A stretch of 64,000 bases of DNA, taken from Orychophragmus violaceus. Its lineage: Eukaryota > Streptophyta > Magnoliopsida > Brassicales > Brassicaceae. The stretch is taken from the NCBI GenBank assembly GCA_030180135.1, contig CM058231.1:23811034-23875033 (forward strand), in the 5' to 3' direction. Shown one piece after another: positions 44,390-55,079 of this stretch (position 1 is its first letter; every line of letters begins with the position of its first letter). Under the pieces are notes generated by a model. The model was not told the origin of the DNA and did not search any database. It worked only from the letters and a program-made list of their open reading frames with translations. The position numbers and the translations under genes are program-made.

Positions 44390-45590
44390 TGATAGGTGTA
44401 AAGTTTTATCCCTATTCTAACTGCAAGTGCACAGTGATGTGAATGTAGTAATTTAGGGTATCGAGTCCACAAGAACTCTGGGCAACGATAGATTAAGAAC
44501 AGTCAAGTGAAAACTAGGAGAAAACAATGTAGTGAGAAACTAAAAACAAAGCAGGAAAGTAAATCAGTAGCAAGATCGGTTTGTAGGCAATTAACTAAAA
44601 GCGCTAAGTCTAGGGAGTTCTCAGGAAATCAGACAAGCAGATAAATTATTCAGTCATGATCAAATTAAGCACAGTTCTAGAACTCAAACACGGATATAGA
44701 ATTAACCAACTTTCATTGTGAGAATTCTCTAAGCCTAATTGCAGAAATCCAAATTTCTTTGTAATTCCTAACAGATTAAACTAGCCTTAAGATTAAGTTC
44801 GATATGTTCACAATTCAATTAAACTAAATTTCTTTGCGAGTAATTCAATTGCTCAACCTAAATAGTTCAGATTCTAAACCACACTTTCGTGTCAATTTAA
44901 CAACCTAAGATCTAGATTCTAAGTGATCAGGTTAGAAACTAGTGTTAAGCATAATTTAGATCGAAGAACAATTATTGATATGAATCCTTAACTGAAATAA
45001 ATAAATCTAGCAATTCATAAAATCCTTAATGAGAATCCCTAAACCTAACTATGAATCTACTCAGAAATGGAATATGAAAACATAATCAATGAATTAATAG
45101 ATTGCATAAAAGAGAATAAAGAAGTAAAGGGGTTCGAAATCTTCTCCAAAAAGCAGAAAGCAGTATGGGATTAGATCAGCCCCAAGCTCTAAAAACTCTA
45201 TGCTCAAAGTATGAAAGCGTATCTAAAAACTGATGTAAAAACCTAATTATATAAGCTAATCACGTCTTGGGGCTTTTTTGTAATTATCAGGAACTTCTGG
45301 GCAAAAATGTAATTTCTTCATTCTTCATTAACCGCCGAGGAAAGGCCCATCTCGCTCGTGTGCCAATCGATGCACGATGTGTGTCGATCGATGCATTACT
45401 CTGTTTTGGACAGTGAACTCTATCTCCCGGGTCAAAACACCAAAATGCTCCAAAAAGCTCCATAAACTCTAATTCCGCTCCAAACGTGCATATATCTAAT
45501 AATACATGTAAAAGACTCTAAAGAAACACTAAAAGACTCTAAAACACACTTATATCATGGTCTAAAACTGGTAAAAACCATGATATATCA
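44390..45590 (-). repeat. B3 5' LTR
   Basis: 1,201 bp, with a CGATCG cassette at 45358-45395 and the LTR-start inverted repeat at its right end. Confidence 0.93.
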
Positions 45591-45642
45591 CTTCATCAGA
45601 CTGGTTTCCTCCTCGTCGTTTGCCTGGTGTCTTCACCCGCAT
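45591..45642 (-). pseudogene. Helitron Rep/helicase first exon, 5' part
   Basis: An ATG at 45640-45642 (minus) opens a basic sequence (MRVKTPGKRRGG...). The frame runs to the B3 insertion point and, if B3 and one CTTCA duplication are ignored, continues in phase at 35669 to a GTAAGT donor at 35606. This supports a single first exon of about 115 nt interrupted by B3. Confidence 0.65.
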
Positions 45643-46752
45643 GGCTTACGTAAATATTGGTGACACATGTCTTCCTTATTTAGACGTCAAGGTGCCGCAT
45701 TTGGTCTCGGCTCCTGATAAGAAGTGATATAGGCTTTTAATATATTTTTTCCAGGTTCACGATGCGTTTCTAATATCGAAACTGGTTGAAAAGAAATATT
45801 TGTGGAATCACTGTGAGTTGAGGGATCAGCTAAACATCAAGTTATGTAAGGAATTACTAAATTTATCTTAGACTATTGTTTTACTCTTATAGGTATCTGG
45901 TAAAAGAATGAAGGTAGGGATTTTACGCTGTCTGGCCAACTTGTAAGGTATAAGATGTTGTCAGTCATAGAGCGGACGGTAGATTAAATGCTTTTGGGAA
46001 TGCAAACAATGACCCTATTGGCTGTTAGCTAATAGTCTTCCGTCTACGAATGGCATTATGATTTTTGTGTGTATCTAATAAGATATGGCTTGTTTCCCAG
46101 ATAAGGTTGGGTTGTTTTTTGCGATATCCACACCGGCAGTAAGAACTATTTTTAGTATTATTAATACACGGTCGCCGTGTATGTCTCACCTTAACTAAGA
46201 TAAAGCTAGGATGTGTATGATACGTGTTTGGAATTTCGTTGGACTCTATTACATTTTAAGAAGAATAATAAAATGTTCCCAGAGGTAGAGGACTTACGAA
46301 TGTTGGCAGTAAGAGAGTTGTGACGAATCTGCGCTGTGATAAACTGATCAAATTTTGCCTTGATCTCAGAGTAGCCTAGTGATTAATCTGTTAGATTCAT
46401 TCCATATTTATGATTGAGAAAACCAACCACGCAAATTTTTTTAATTTGTTGAATAGTTAAAGACTACTAATCGTAGCATGAGATTCGAAAGTATTGAGCA
46501 ATTGTCAGTGCATCAGTCGTACCAAAATGATTTCCTCGTTGCCGTTTACGTCTGAGGTTCTTCCTTGTGCCGTGAAGAAATCTGGTTATTGCAGTTGTCT
46601 CTAAGAATCTTTCCAACTGGGTTGTTTTGGAATGTCGACGTTTACTTTATATTTTGCGACGCTATCAATGTGGTTTTGCGTTATATATATTTAGTTCAAC
46701 ATTTTGGTGGGACATTCCAGATTTCACGATTGGGGGCCCATGTAACGACCGG
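45643..46752. other. Upstream of Helitron gene, no gene seen
   Basis: AT-rich sequence between the Helitron start codon and the tandem-duplicated F-box/RPA region. Short open frames on both strands (for example 46565-46789) have no recognisable domain. It may contain the Helitron promoter and leader; I did not find a convincing Helitron 5' terminus. Confidence 0.4.
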
Positions 46753-47783
46753 GGAGATGGGCTTTTTTGAGTTATTCGATCAACAATAAGTAATGTATCG
46801 ATGGGCCTGATAGCTGTTTTAAGTATTTTTTTATTTTTTGAAATGGGTCTACCTTAGGCTGAAGCTCTGAATCTAAGTCTATTTTCGTTTTCTTCTTTCC
46901 TCTCTTTGTTAGTTCTTCTGTCCTCCTCTCTTTATTAGGCCCAAAGAGGGTGGGCAGAGGTGCGCCCGCACCAGGACCCATTTCATTTTATAAAGAAATC
47001 TCAGTTTGAAAAGCCCAAGGAAATTTTGTATAAAAACCCATTTCTATATATAAAATTGAAAAAGGGGCCCAAATACGTAGGAAAATAATCTCATTTCCTT
47101 TTAAATAGTTTAGAATGAGGCCCTAAATATTTTTCTTATAATTACTAATTTTAATGTCAATCTAAAGAATGGGATTTTAAAGAGCTTGGGCCTAGGGCTT
47201 TTAAATTTCTTGGGCCATGGTTGAGTTTACTTCGGGATTGGCGAACATTTTATACATATTTTGTATTGCAATTTGTAATGTAACGCTGTTCTTTAAGTTC
47301 GTCTACAGTTGCTAACATTCCTTGACCTTCTGTCTTTTTTTTTATTTAGTTGTTCCAAACTTTCAGAGTCCCAAATTCCTTTACCAACTTACGTTTAGTG
47401 TAATGGTATTGTTTTGTGGTTTTAAACAGTTTATCCCAAAACTTACTCCTTTGTGGTTTTAAACCGTTTTTATGGTGCGCAACCGCGGTGGGTGAGGGGG
47501 TTATTTGTATGTTACGCATACGGGAGTCCATATATTATTGATGAAGCCATGGTTTGGTGTATTTCAGGTCTCTTGGCCTAGCCAAAGCTTTTTATTATTA
47601 CGAATCAAAATAAGACTCGATTGCAACAACGGATAGAAAAAAAAACAAACATGAAGAGGAAAGAGTTGGAAGATAAAATTTGTAATGAAAAGCTGGGATT
47701 GACTCTTTAAAAATGGCTGCAATGAAGTATTCGTTGTTCTTGGGTTTCCACAAATTGTTACAACTCGCGCATGAATTTCACCA
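46753..47783. other. Downstream of F-box 1, noncoding
   Basis: No gene seen. It corresponds to 52574-53299 in unit 2, with an extra ~270 bp in this copy. Confidence 0.5.
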
Positions 47784-48401
47784 TTAACTTGTAATGGAAG
47801 CAGTCAACACAAGTGTTCTTAGGTCCTTGAGACGGCATGTCAAAGGAGGACGGGCACTTCTCAAGGCCACATAGTAGCAAGGCTTCTTGGTAACTCGTAT
47901 TCCATGTAACGATGTGGTCTTAAGGTTCTTCCAGGTACGGTATACGTCTGTCTTATCCTCCTCCCACTTGAAGCTTGCAAAGGTGGTCTTTCCTTCATCA
48001 AACATGTTGTGGAACAATTGTAGAAGTTCATATAGATATGTACCCTCTTTATGTTCACCATCTGCTGCCACCTTCAAGTGGTTTAAAGCGTTAGTCAAAT
48101 CATCCTTAATGAAATAAGAAATTATACCACAGATGAAGTGAGCCTCTAAGTTATCGCTCTCAAGACATTTGTTGAACATTTCCATGTAGTCAAACACCAT
48201 AATGGGCTTCTTGACAAGTGGTGCAAGGCTCAGCTTCTTGTAGACGGCAGGGTTGTCGGCATAATCTTTGATGTCTTTGCATGTAGCGATTGCGTTGACG
48301 TAATCTGTGGAAGAAGCCTCACCAATTTTTCCCACGATGATACCGAGGAGGTCATGTGGTAGATCTTGAAGCTTGAGTGGCGGTTGCTGGTTGGGATCCA
48401 T
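47784..48401 (-). CDS. F-box protein with Sel1/TPR-like region, copy 1
   Basis: 205 aa, no intron, ATG at 48399-48401. Residues ~11-50 (LQDLPHDLLGIIVGKI ... ATCKDIKDYA) form an F-box, the domain that binds SKP1 in SCF ubiquitin ligases and so directs targets to degradation. Residues ~85-140 (LEAHFICGIISYF, ALNHLKVAADGEHKEGTYLYELL) look like Sel1/TPR-type helical repeats, as in the Brassicaceae F-box group related to At1g67623/At2g35280. The last 12 codons differ from copy 2 because one T is missing near 47820, giving a different frame and an earlier stop; loss of copy 2's CVDC end suggests copy 1 is the changed one. A TATA box lies at 48468-48475. Target unknown. Could be a functional gene or a decaying duplicate. 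Confidence 0.8.
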   Translation of the reverse strand: MDPNQQPPLKLQDLPHDLLGIIVGKIGEASSTDYVNAIATCKDIKDYADNPAVYKKLSLAPLVKKPIMVFDYMEMFNKCLESDNLEAHFICGIISYFIKDDLTNALNHLKVAADGEHKEGTYLYELLQLFHNMFDEGKTTFASFKWEEDKTDVYRTWKNLKTTSLHGIRVTKKPCYYVALRSARPPLTCRLKDLRTLVLTASITS

Positions 48402-48467
48402 TCAGCCTTTTTTTACGTGAGGAAGAATTTGTCTGAGCTGATGATGGAGTGCTCTTCATACTGGTGT

Positions 48468-48475
48468 TTATATAG
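48468..48475 (-). promoter_or_regulatory. TATA box of F-box 1
   Basis: Minus strand TATATAAA, about 67-74 bp upstream of the ATG, conserved in copy 2 at 54009-54016. Confidence 0.55.
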
Positions 48476-49543
48476 GTTTTTTAAAAGGGCTAAGTTTTTG
48501 AGTATGTAACGTTTGATGTAATTAACATTTATGCACTCAGTGTAGTGGGGTGGATTTAATATGAGCAGACATTATTACATTTATATTGTAATAAATTTGA
48601 TGGGTACATGGGAGTGGAGCTGAGAAGTCTATGGCTTCGATGAAAACGTCCTCTTTCATTTTTCTGGGCCCGAATTAAAGCCCGAAGTCAAATATTTCAA
48701 AAAATTTTAGTTCTGTACGTGTGTCGCATTTGGCTCATCTCTAACCGTTTAAATGTTTGTTTGGTTAACCGCTACCTTGGATTATAAGTATGAACCGGAC
48801 ATCGTTGTAGTGTATATATAATGGTAAGGTGGAATAAATGTTATTAACGTGCGTTGATAGTCCAAGTTTGTTTTTTTAGTAATGTTGATAGATAGATATG
48901 TATTACGCGTGCATATCTGTAATATGTTTATTTGATGGAGTCGTTAGAATTTTTTGCTGGAACGTGGGTAAACTATAAATGCAGGATATATGAACTATTG
49001 TTTGGAGGGAGGCTAACGTCTATGAGTTTCATTGATCGACGTGTAAGAATTGTTCTTAAGGGGTTGTAAAAGGCGGTTGAGATGTAACGCTGCTATTTTT
49101 TTTTTTAAATCGGAGCGACTAAATCGGGAAGCAGTGTGATACAGTTGTCATTTGTTCTTAAATCTATCCTTTGTTTGGGCGATTTTTTAATTTACTACTG
49201 ATTCTTTAATGGGGGTTTTCATTTGTTACCCAAGTTAAATGGGCTATCTTTTTGTTTCTGCTTGTAATGTTCTGCCACAGCTGGTTTGAAACCATTTGTT
49301 GTTGGCCCTTTGAGATTATACGATACTTCAAGTACGGACGGTGCGAGATGAGTTGAACTTAAAATTAACGCCTTTTTCTCCCATTAATATTCGAAAATTT
49401 ATAACAAAACAAAACAATGGACCAATAAGAGGGCCATGTGAATAAACAGAAAACATAGTCGGAGAAGAATAACTAAAAACCGAAATAAGCGCGGAAAATG
49501 CATGGGAGTCGATATTGGGCGACGTGTTATGGATTGTAGTTTC
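48476..49543. other. Between F-box 1 and RPA-like 1, noncoding
   Basis: No gene seen. It aligns with 54017-55079. The position of the G22 tract in unit 2 corresponds here to GGAGGGAGG (about 49003-49012). Confidence 0.5.
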
Positions 49544-51780
49544 TCAGTCCGTGCCACGTTTGCGTTTCTTTCCATCTACGGCACTGCTAGAGCTAGGGTT
49601 TGAAACTTGTCCGGATGGATCGATATCTGCCTTTCTTCCAGTCATGTATGCGTTGGCATGTGGTTAAAATGTGAATTACTAAGTTGCAGTAGAGATGATT
49701 AACAACATTCATGATTGTTTTAAGGCAGAGCGGGTACCTGGGGTACATCGGGTGGTGTCAGCATCTCAGTCATTTTTACGACAGTGAAAGTCCGATGACT
49801 GGGTGTGAAGTTGAAGAGCGTTACACGTAGCTGGAAATTGTAATGCTTGCCTTCGAGGTTCTTCAGGAACTGTGGCAGCTCACCGTCGACGTTGTCCGCA
49901 ACCTGTGAACAATTTGAGTTGGTTAGAAGAAAGAGTTTTCCACCCGGTTTAAGTGGGTTATTCATGTTAAATTTATTTCAGACTACCTCTTGAATGAGGG
50001 TGGAAGCCGTCTTTGTGGTAATCTTTGTCATCTCAGTGTCAAACACAACAAAAATGGACGTACAATCTCCATCTGAGACCTTAAGCTCAACTCTATACAT
50101 GCTCATTTTAGAATCGTTGAATGGAATACAGTTCAGTATGTTTTGAGTGGTGTATGTTTCTATTGGATTGAATACCTTGGCAAACCAGTGATGGCGGGAG
50201 TTGCACATCTGTTGCAGCAGAGCGAGCTCCTACATTTCTCTAGTTTACGACTGCAGCTGCCATAGGAAATATAGGACCAAACTTTCCGACCAAGCACAGT
50301 GGTTATGGTTACTTTGACAGTAAAGTCTGCTTCCTGTTTCTATTTGTATTTGTTTGGTTAGTGTTTCAGGTTTGGCTAAGTATTATCATGATGAGAAGTG
50401 GTTATTCTGTAAGATGTTGGTACATGTTCAGTGGGCTTCGAGATTTACGCGCATAGTTCTCTGATGGTAACCGCTTCCATCTTCGCAATGGAGTCGGTGG
50501 TGTCGACACGAGAGTAAGAGATGTTTGGGTCTACTCCAAAACTTCATTGAAAATAGATTTCAGGGGATCGTTTGTAGTTGCTCCAAACACGGGTCTGTGG
50601 TGGTAAATTAGCAATTTTTACTTTTAAAACAGGGAAGGCATGAGCCGATATACCTGTTCTTAAAGTTGACGATAGCGTTGAGCTTACTGTCGAAGTAAAA
50701 CCTGGTCCCTGGCGTCGAGTTGAGGTAGAGGTTTCTTGCATTATGGTAAGTTAGTTTTGGAGAGGCTGAGTAATTGCAGAAGGAAGAAAGGATGTGTGTG
50801 AATATGGATGGGAATATGAGAGAGTAATGACCTCCAAAGAGCATGGCGTTGATCGTAGTGACCACCATGACTGAACGGTGGTGTGAGTCTGAATCGAAAT
50901 ATGCCCTAAATGTGGCTGCCACGTCGTCCCAAAGCGTGAGGTTCAGGGTTACATACCTATTTGTAAAGAGTGTGTGTAAAATGTTTGGTCAGAAAATGAG
51001 GAGAAGATGAAGAAATTAAGGAGAAGTTTAACATCGTCGGCGGTTTTGGGAGCCTTACGGAGCGATCATGAACTTAACTATAATGCGCTGAGTGGAGGTA
51101 GAATCGGAAAGGCATGATCCTTGGACGAATTGTATATGTCCTACCACATCTGTAAAACAAAGAATCTATGTTAGTTAGAGGTGGAAATATTTTACTATCT
51201 GATATAGGTAGAACCATGTGGGGTTTATACCTGGCAGATCCATGTTGGTGTTAGCCAAAGACTGTAGCTGGTCAAAATTACGGAGCATGAATTTGTCATG
51301 TTGGATCTGCGGTGGTGCCTCGTGAAGCTTGCTGATTCTGGTTGTTGGGAGGAAGCAGAGAACGTATGGATGTTCGGAGACCTTATACGTCTTCGAGCTC
51401 CGGGAAACTTCGAATCCAGAAAGCCTGTAAATAAGGCCAGCTTCCAAAAGAGGTCGGAACTGGTCGGCCATGGCAGATAGAATGAAGCCATGGATGACTG
51501 ATTCCTGAAAACACAGATGGCAGAAGAAATCAGAGGTATGACGTTGACAATTTTGTGTGAAAAATGGAATTAGTGAAAATTGATTTTCCGAGATACGAAC
51601 ATTTTCATCAAGGGAGAGGGTAACAATACCCATGAACTGGCCATCTTTTCTGATATTCTTTGCGTCCCAGGAACATAAGAGACGGCCGACGACCTCCTGG
51701 GAAGAGCGTCCAAGGTGAAGGTCTTCAAAGAAGACATAAGGGGAGGATGCAGGGATAGCAACGAAATCGACATTTACCAT
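49544..51780 (-). pseudogene. RPA70-like OB-fold protein gene, copy 1, with premature stop
   Basis: Minus-strand gene with plant introns. Exons by eye: 51780-51601, 51504-51231, 51149-51059, 50956-50832, ~50740-50654, ~50530-50415, ~50228-49987, 49902-49738, and a last exon to the TGA at 49544-49546. Wording such as VVGRLLCSWDAKN, FMGIVTLSLDE, FMLRNFDQLQSLANTN, LNLTLWDDVAATFRAY and LYLNSTPGTRFYFDS matches plant RPA70-like (DUF223/OB-fold) proteins, which bind single-stranded DNA; the end (DGKKRKRGTD) is a likely nuclear signal. Two defects separate it from copy 2: a TAA at 50445-50447 where copy 2 has TAC, and CAA instead of CAG at the exon 5 acceptor (about 50741). It is probably non-functional. 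Similar genes are often carried by plant Helitrons. Confidence 0.75.
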
Positions 51781-51877
51781 AGTGAAAAACGGTAGATAGG
51801 AAATATGCAGCGGTTTTGTTGAAATCGAGATTGAAGGTGGGGTTTGCGAGCGGGATTGGCTGGTTCGGTAGCAGGAG

Positions 51878-51885
51878 CTTTTATA
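51878..51885 (-). promoter_or_regulatory. TATA box of RPA-like copy 1
   Basis: Minus strand TATAAAAG, about 100 bp upstream of the ATG at 51780. Confidence 0.5.
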
Positions 51886-52573
51886 GAGTTTAGAATCAAA
51901 GAAAACATAAGGGAGAAGAAGTGGAGAGGGCGAGGAATTGAATGAGGCATCGAAAGAAGGTTTAACTTAGGAGCTCGGGATATGAAGTGATAGAGAAGGG
52001 ATTAATGGCTGACGGTTACAGTATTCCATAATCGCAGTGTCGAGCTCGCCGCCGTTGTAGGGTTAGGAGAGTAGATTGTGTCGATGAGGAAGAATGAGGA
52101 AGCCTATTGGGCCCGAGAGAAGAAGGGCCCATGAAACCAATTTTGTTATCTATTAGCAAGAAGAGGGAACAAAAGTGGGCCAGATTTAGTACACGACAGA
52201 GAAGCCCAAAAATTTTATTCAGAAAGAAAGATTTAATAGCAAGATGAGAGAGCAGACGTATTTTATTTAGAAAGATTTATTAGCAAGAAGAAAGAGCATA
52301 CGTGGGCCAGATTTATTACACGGCCGAAAAGCCCAAAACTGGAATCGGAGAAGGGGGGGTGACATGTCTTCTAATTATATAAATGGAAGTTCATCATTCG
52401 TACCTAAATTGTGGATAGTTATAGAAAATTAAATATTTTTTGATAGAAGTATTGAAATTTTTTACTGCAAAATAGTATATATACATTTATATTGTCAATC
52501 TAATATTTTATTTAGTTATGCTACTAAAATTTTAGAAGGTTTGTCTTGGTTATATATAGTTATTAGTGCTTTT
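51886..52573. other. Upstream of RPA-like 1 to end of unit 1
   Basis: Promoter-side and intergenic sequence. A short near-repeat (AAAGATTTA-TAGCAAGA with ACACG(G/A)CxGA near 52190-52330) is present. No gene seen. Confidence 0.45.
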
Positions 52574-53299
52574 GGTATGGGCTTTTTGAGTAATTCAATC
52601 AACAATAAGTAATGTTTCGATTGGCTTTTAGCTGTTTTAAGTCCACTAATTTTTTTTAACGGGGTCCACCTCAGGCTGAGGCTCTGTTTCTAAGACTATT
52701 TTTGGTTTCATCTTTCCTCTATTTTGTTAGTGTGTGTGTATGTACTCCCCGCTTTATTAGTTTGTTTTAGGTTTTAGTTCACTTCGTGATTGGTCAACAT
52801 TGTACACGATTTTTTTTTTGAAAATTGAAATCTAACGCTGTTCTTTAAGTTCGTCTAAAGTTGGTTCCATTCCTTCACCTTCTGCCTTTGTTTTTTTTAG
52901 TTGTTACAAACTTTTAGAGTCCTAAAATCCGTTACGAACTTAGATTTAGTGAAATGGTTTTGGTTCATTTCATATTTTCCTTAACATACTCCTTTGTGGT
53001 TTTAAACCTTTATATGGTGCGCAACCGCGGTGTGTGAGTTGGTTATTTGTATGTTACGCATACGGGAGTCCACAGATATTGCGAAAGCCGTGGTTTGGTG
53101 TACTTTATGTCTATTCGCGTAGCCAAAGCTTTTTATTATTAGGAAGCAAAATGAGACTCGATAGCAACAACGGAAAGAAATAGAAGACAAACTGAAAGAG
53201 GAAATAGTTGTAAGATAAAAATTGAAATGCAAAGCTAGGACTGAGTCTTTAAACATGGCTGCAATGAAGTTTCCGTTGTTCTTGTGTTTCCACAAATTG

Positions 53300-53944
53300 T
53301 TACAACTCACGCATGAATTTCACCATTAAATTGTAATGGAAGCAGTCCACACAAGTATTCTTTAGGTCCTTGAGATGGCATGTCGAAGGAGGACGGACAC
53401 TTCTCAGGGCCTCATAGTAGCAAGGCTTCTTGGTAAATCGTAATCCATGTAACGACTTGGTCTTAAGGTTCTTCCAGGTACGGTATACGTCCTTCTTATC
53501 CTCCTCCCACTTGAAGCTTGCAAAGGTGGTCTTCCCTTCATCAAACATGCTATGGCACAATTGTAGAATTCCATATAGATATGTACCTTCTTTATATCCG
53601 CCATTTGCTGCCACCTTCAAGTGGTTGAAAGCGTTAGTCAAATCATCCTCTATGAAATAATAAATTATACCCCGAATGAAGTGAGCCTCTAAGTTATCAC
53701 TCTCGAGACATTTGTTGAACATTTCCATGTATTCAAACACCATAAGGGGCTTCTTGACAAGTGGTGCAAGGCTCAGCTTCTTGTAGACGGCAGGGTTGTC
53801 GGCAGAATCTTTGATGTCTTTGCATGTAGCGATTGCGTTGACGTAATCTGTGGAAGAAGCCTCACCAATTTTTCCCACGATGATATCGAGGAGGTCATGT
53901 GGTAGATCTTGAAGCTTGAGCGGCGGTTGCTGGTTGGGATCCAT
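53300..53944 (-). CDS. F-box protein with Sel1/TPR-like region, copy 2
   Basis: 214 aa, single exon, ATG at 53942-53944. It has the F-box at residues ~11-50 (LQDLPHDLLDIIVGKI) and Sel1/TPR-like helices at ~85-140 (FIRGIIYYFIEDDLTNAFNHLKVAANGGYKEG in part), as in copy 1. Its role is inferred as the substrate adaptor of an SCF ubiquitin ligase; the substrate is unknown. The C-terminus continues with a cysteine pair (CVDC) that copy 1 lost to a one-base deletion. The frame is open and the TATA box (54009-54016) conserved, so this copy is the better candidate for a working gene. No expression evidence is available from sequence alone. Confidence 0.82.
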   Translation of the reverse strand: MDPNQQPPLKLQDLPHDLLDIIVGKIGEASSTDYVNAIATCKDIKDSADNPAVYKKLSLAPLVKKPLMVFEYMEMFNKCLESDNLEAHFIRGIIYYFIEDDLTNAFNHLKVAANGGYKEGTYLYGILQLCHSMFDEGKTTFASFKWEEDKKDVYRTWKNLKTKSLHGLRFTKKPCYYEALRSVRPPSTCHLKDLKNTCVDCFHYNLMVKFMREL

Positions 53945-54008
53945 TCAGCCTTTTTTACGTGAGGAAGAATTTGTCTGAGCTGATGATGGAGTGCTCTTCA
54001 TACTGGTG

Positions 54009-54016
54009 TTTATATA
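54009..54016 (-). promoter_or_regulatory. TATA box of F-box 2
   Basis: Minus strand TATATAAA about 65-72 bp before the ATG; same position as in copy 1. Confidence 0.55.
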
Positions 54017-54528
54017 GGTTTTTTAAAAGGGCTGAGTGTTTTAGTATGTAACGTTTGATGTAATTAACATTTACGCACTCAGTGTAGTGGGGTGGATTTA
54101 ATATGAGCAGACATTATTACATTTATTGTAATTAATTTGATGGGTACATGGGAGCGGAGCTGAGAAGTCTATGGCTTCGATGATAACGTTCTCTTTTATT
54201 TTTTTCGCCGAACTGAAAATAGAAGTCGAAAAAAGTAATATATTTTAGTTGGTACATGGGTGGCATAACCGTAGTAATGTTTGTTTGGCTTACCGTTACG
54301 TTGGATTATAAGTATAAACGGGACATCGTTGTAGAGTATATATAATGGGAAGGTGGAATAAATGTTACTAACGTGAGTTGATAGTCCAAGTTTGTGTTTA
54401 TTTTTTTTGGTAATGCTGATAGATATATATATCTGTTACGCGCGCATACTGTAATATGTTTACTTGGAGTCAGTCAAAATTTAAGCTGGAAGATAAACTA
54501 TAAACGAAGGGTATATGAACTACTGTTT

Positions 54529-54550
54529 GGGGGGGGGGGGGGGGGGGGGG
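54529..54550 (+). repeat. G22 homopolymer
   Basis: An uninterrupted run of 22 G. The matching place in unit 1 (about 49003) has only GGAGGGAGG. It lies in noncoding sequence between F-box 2 and RPA-like 2. Its length may be an assembly or sequencing uncertainty. Confidence 0.9.
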
Positions 54551-55079
54551 TACTGTCTATGAGTTAATTTGATCGACGTATAAGAATTGTTCTTAAGGGG
54601 TTGTAAAAGGCGTTGGAGATGTAACACTGGAAGCTTTAAACCGCAGTGGCTAAATCGGGAAGCATTGTTATATAGTTGTCAGTTGTTCTTAAATCTAGCA
54701 TTTGATTGGGAGTCTTTTGTTTTAGTACTGACTCTTATATGGGGGTTATTATTTGTTAACTTGTTTGACAGGTGAAATGAGCCATCTTTTGTTTTCTGCG
54801 GATAATGTTATGCCAAAGCTGGAAGGAAACCAATTGTTGTTGGCCCTTCGCGATTATGCTATACTGCAAGTAGGGACTGTGCGAAATGAGTTGAAGTTAT
54901 AATTCACGCCTTTTTCTCCCATTAATATTTGAAAATTATAACAAAACATAAGGATGTACCACTAAGAGGGTCATGTGAACAAACAAAAAACATAGACAGA
55001 GAAGCGTAACTAAGAACTTAAAAAGCTAGGAAAATGCATGGGAGACGATAATGAGCGGCGTGTTATGGATTGTAGATTC

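Larger units (their letters stand above)
35675..45590 (-). mobile_element. B3: full-length Athila-type Ty3 element, minus strand, pol mutated
   Basis: 9,916 bp. The 5' LTR is 44390-45590 and the 3' LTR 35675-36874 (about 1,200 bp each). They differ at about five positions in the first 120 bp, so this insertion is older than C1 and C2. Target duplication CTTCA at 35670-35674 and 45591-45595. The primer site (TGGCGCCGTTGCCGGGGA, minus, ~44367-44384) and purine tract (36875-36888) are present. Gag, protease, RT, RNase H and integrase follow in Ty3 order, with six in-frame stops and one frameshift. It is inserted in the first exon of the Helitron gene. Confidence 0.95.
46753..52573. repeat. Tandem duplication unit 1 (F-box 1 and RPA-like 1)
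   Basis: About 5.8 kb. Its left edge (ATGGGCTTTTTTGAG, 46758) matches the left edge of unit 2 (ATGGGCTTTTTGAG, 52578). Matching runs through the F-box gene, its upstream region and the RPA-like gene. Unit 1 has about 270 bp (near 46940-47215) that unit 2 lacks. Confidence 0.8.

Noticed and set aside
46565..46789. Plus-strand frame of 74 codons upstream of unit 1
   Set aside because: No recognisable domain, no copy in unit 2, and AT-rich noncoding character.
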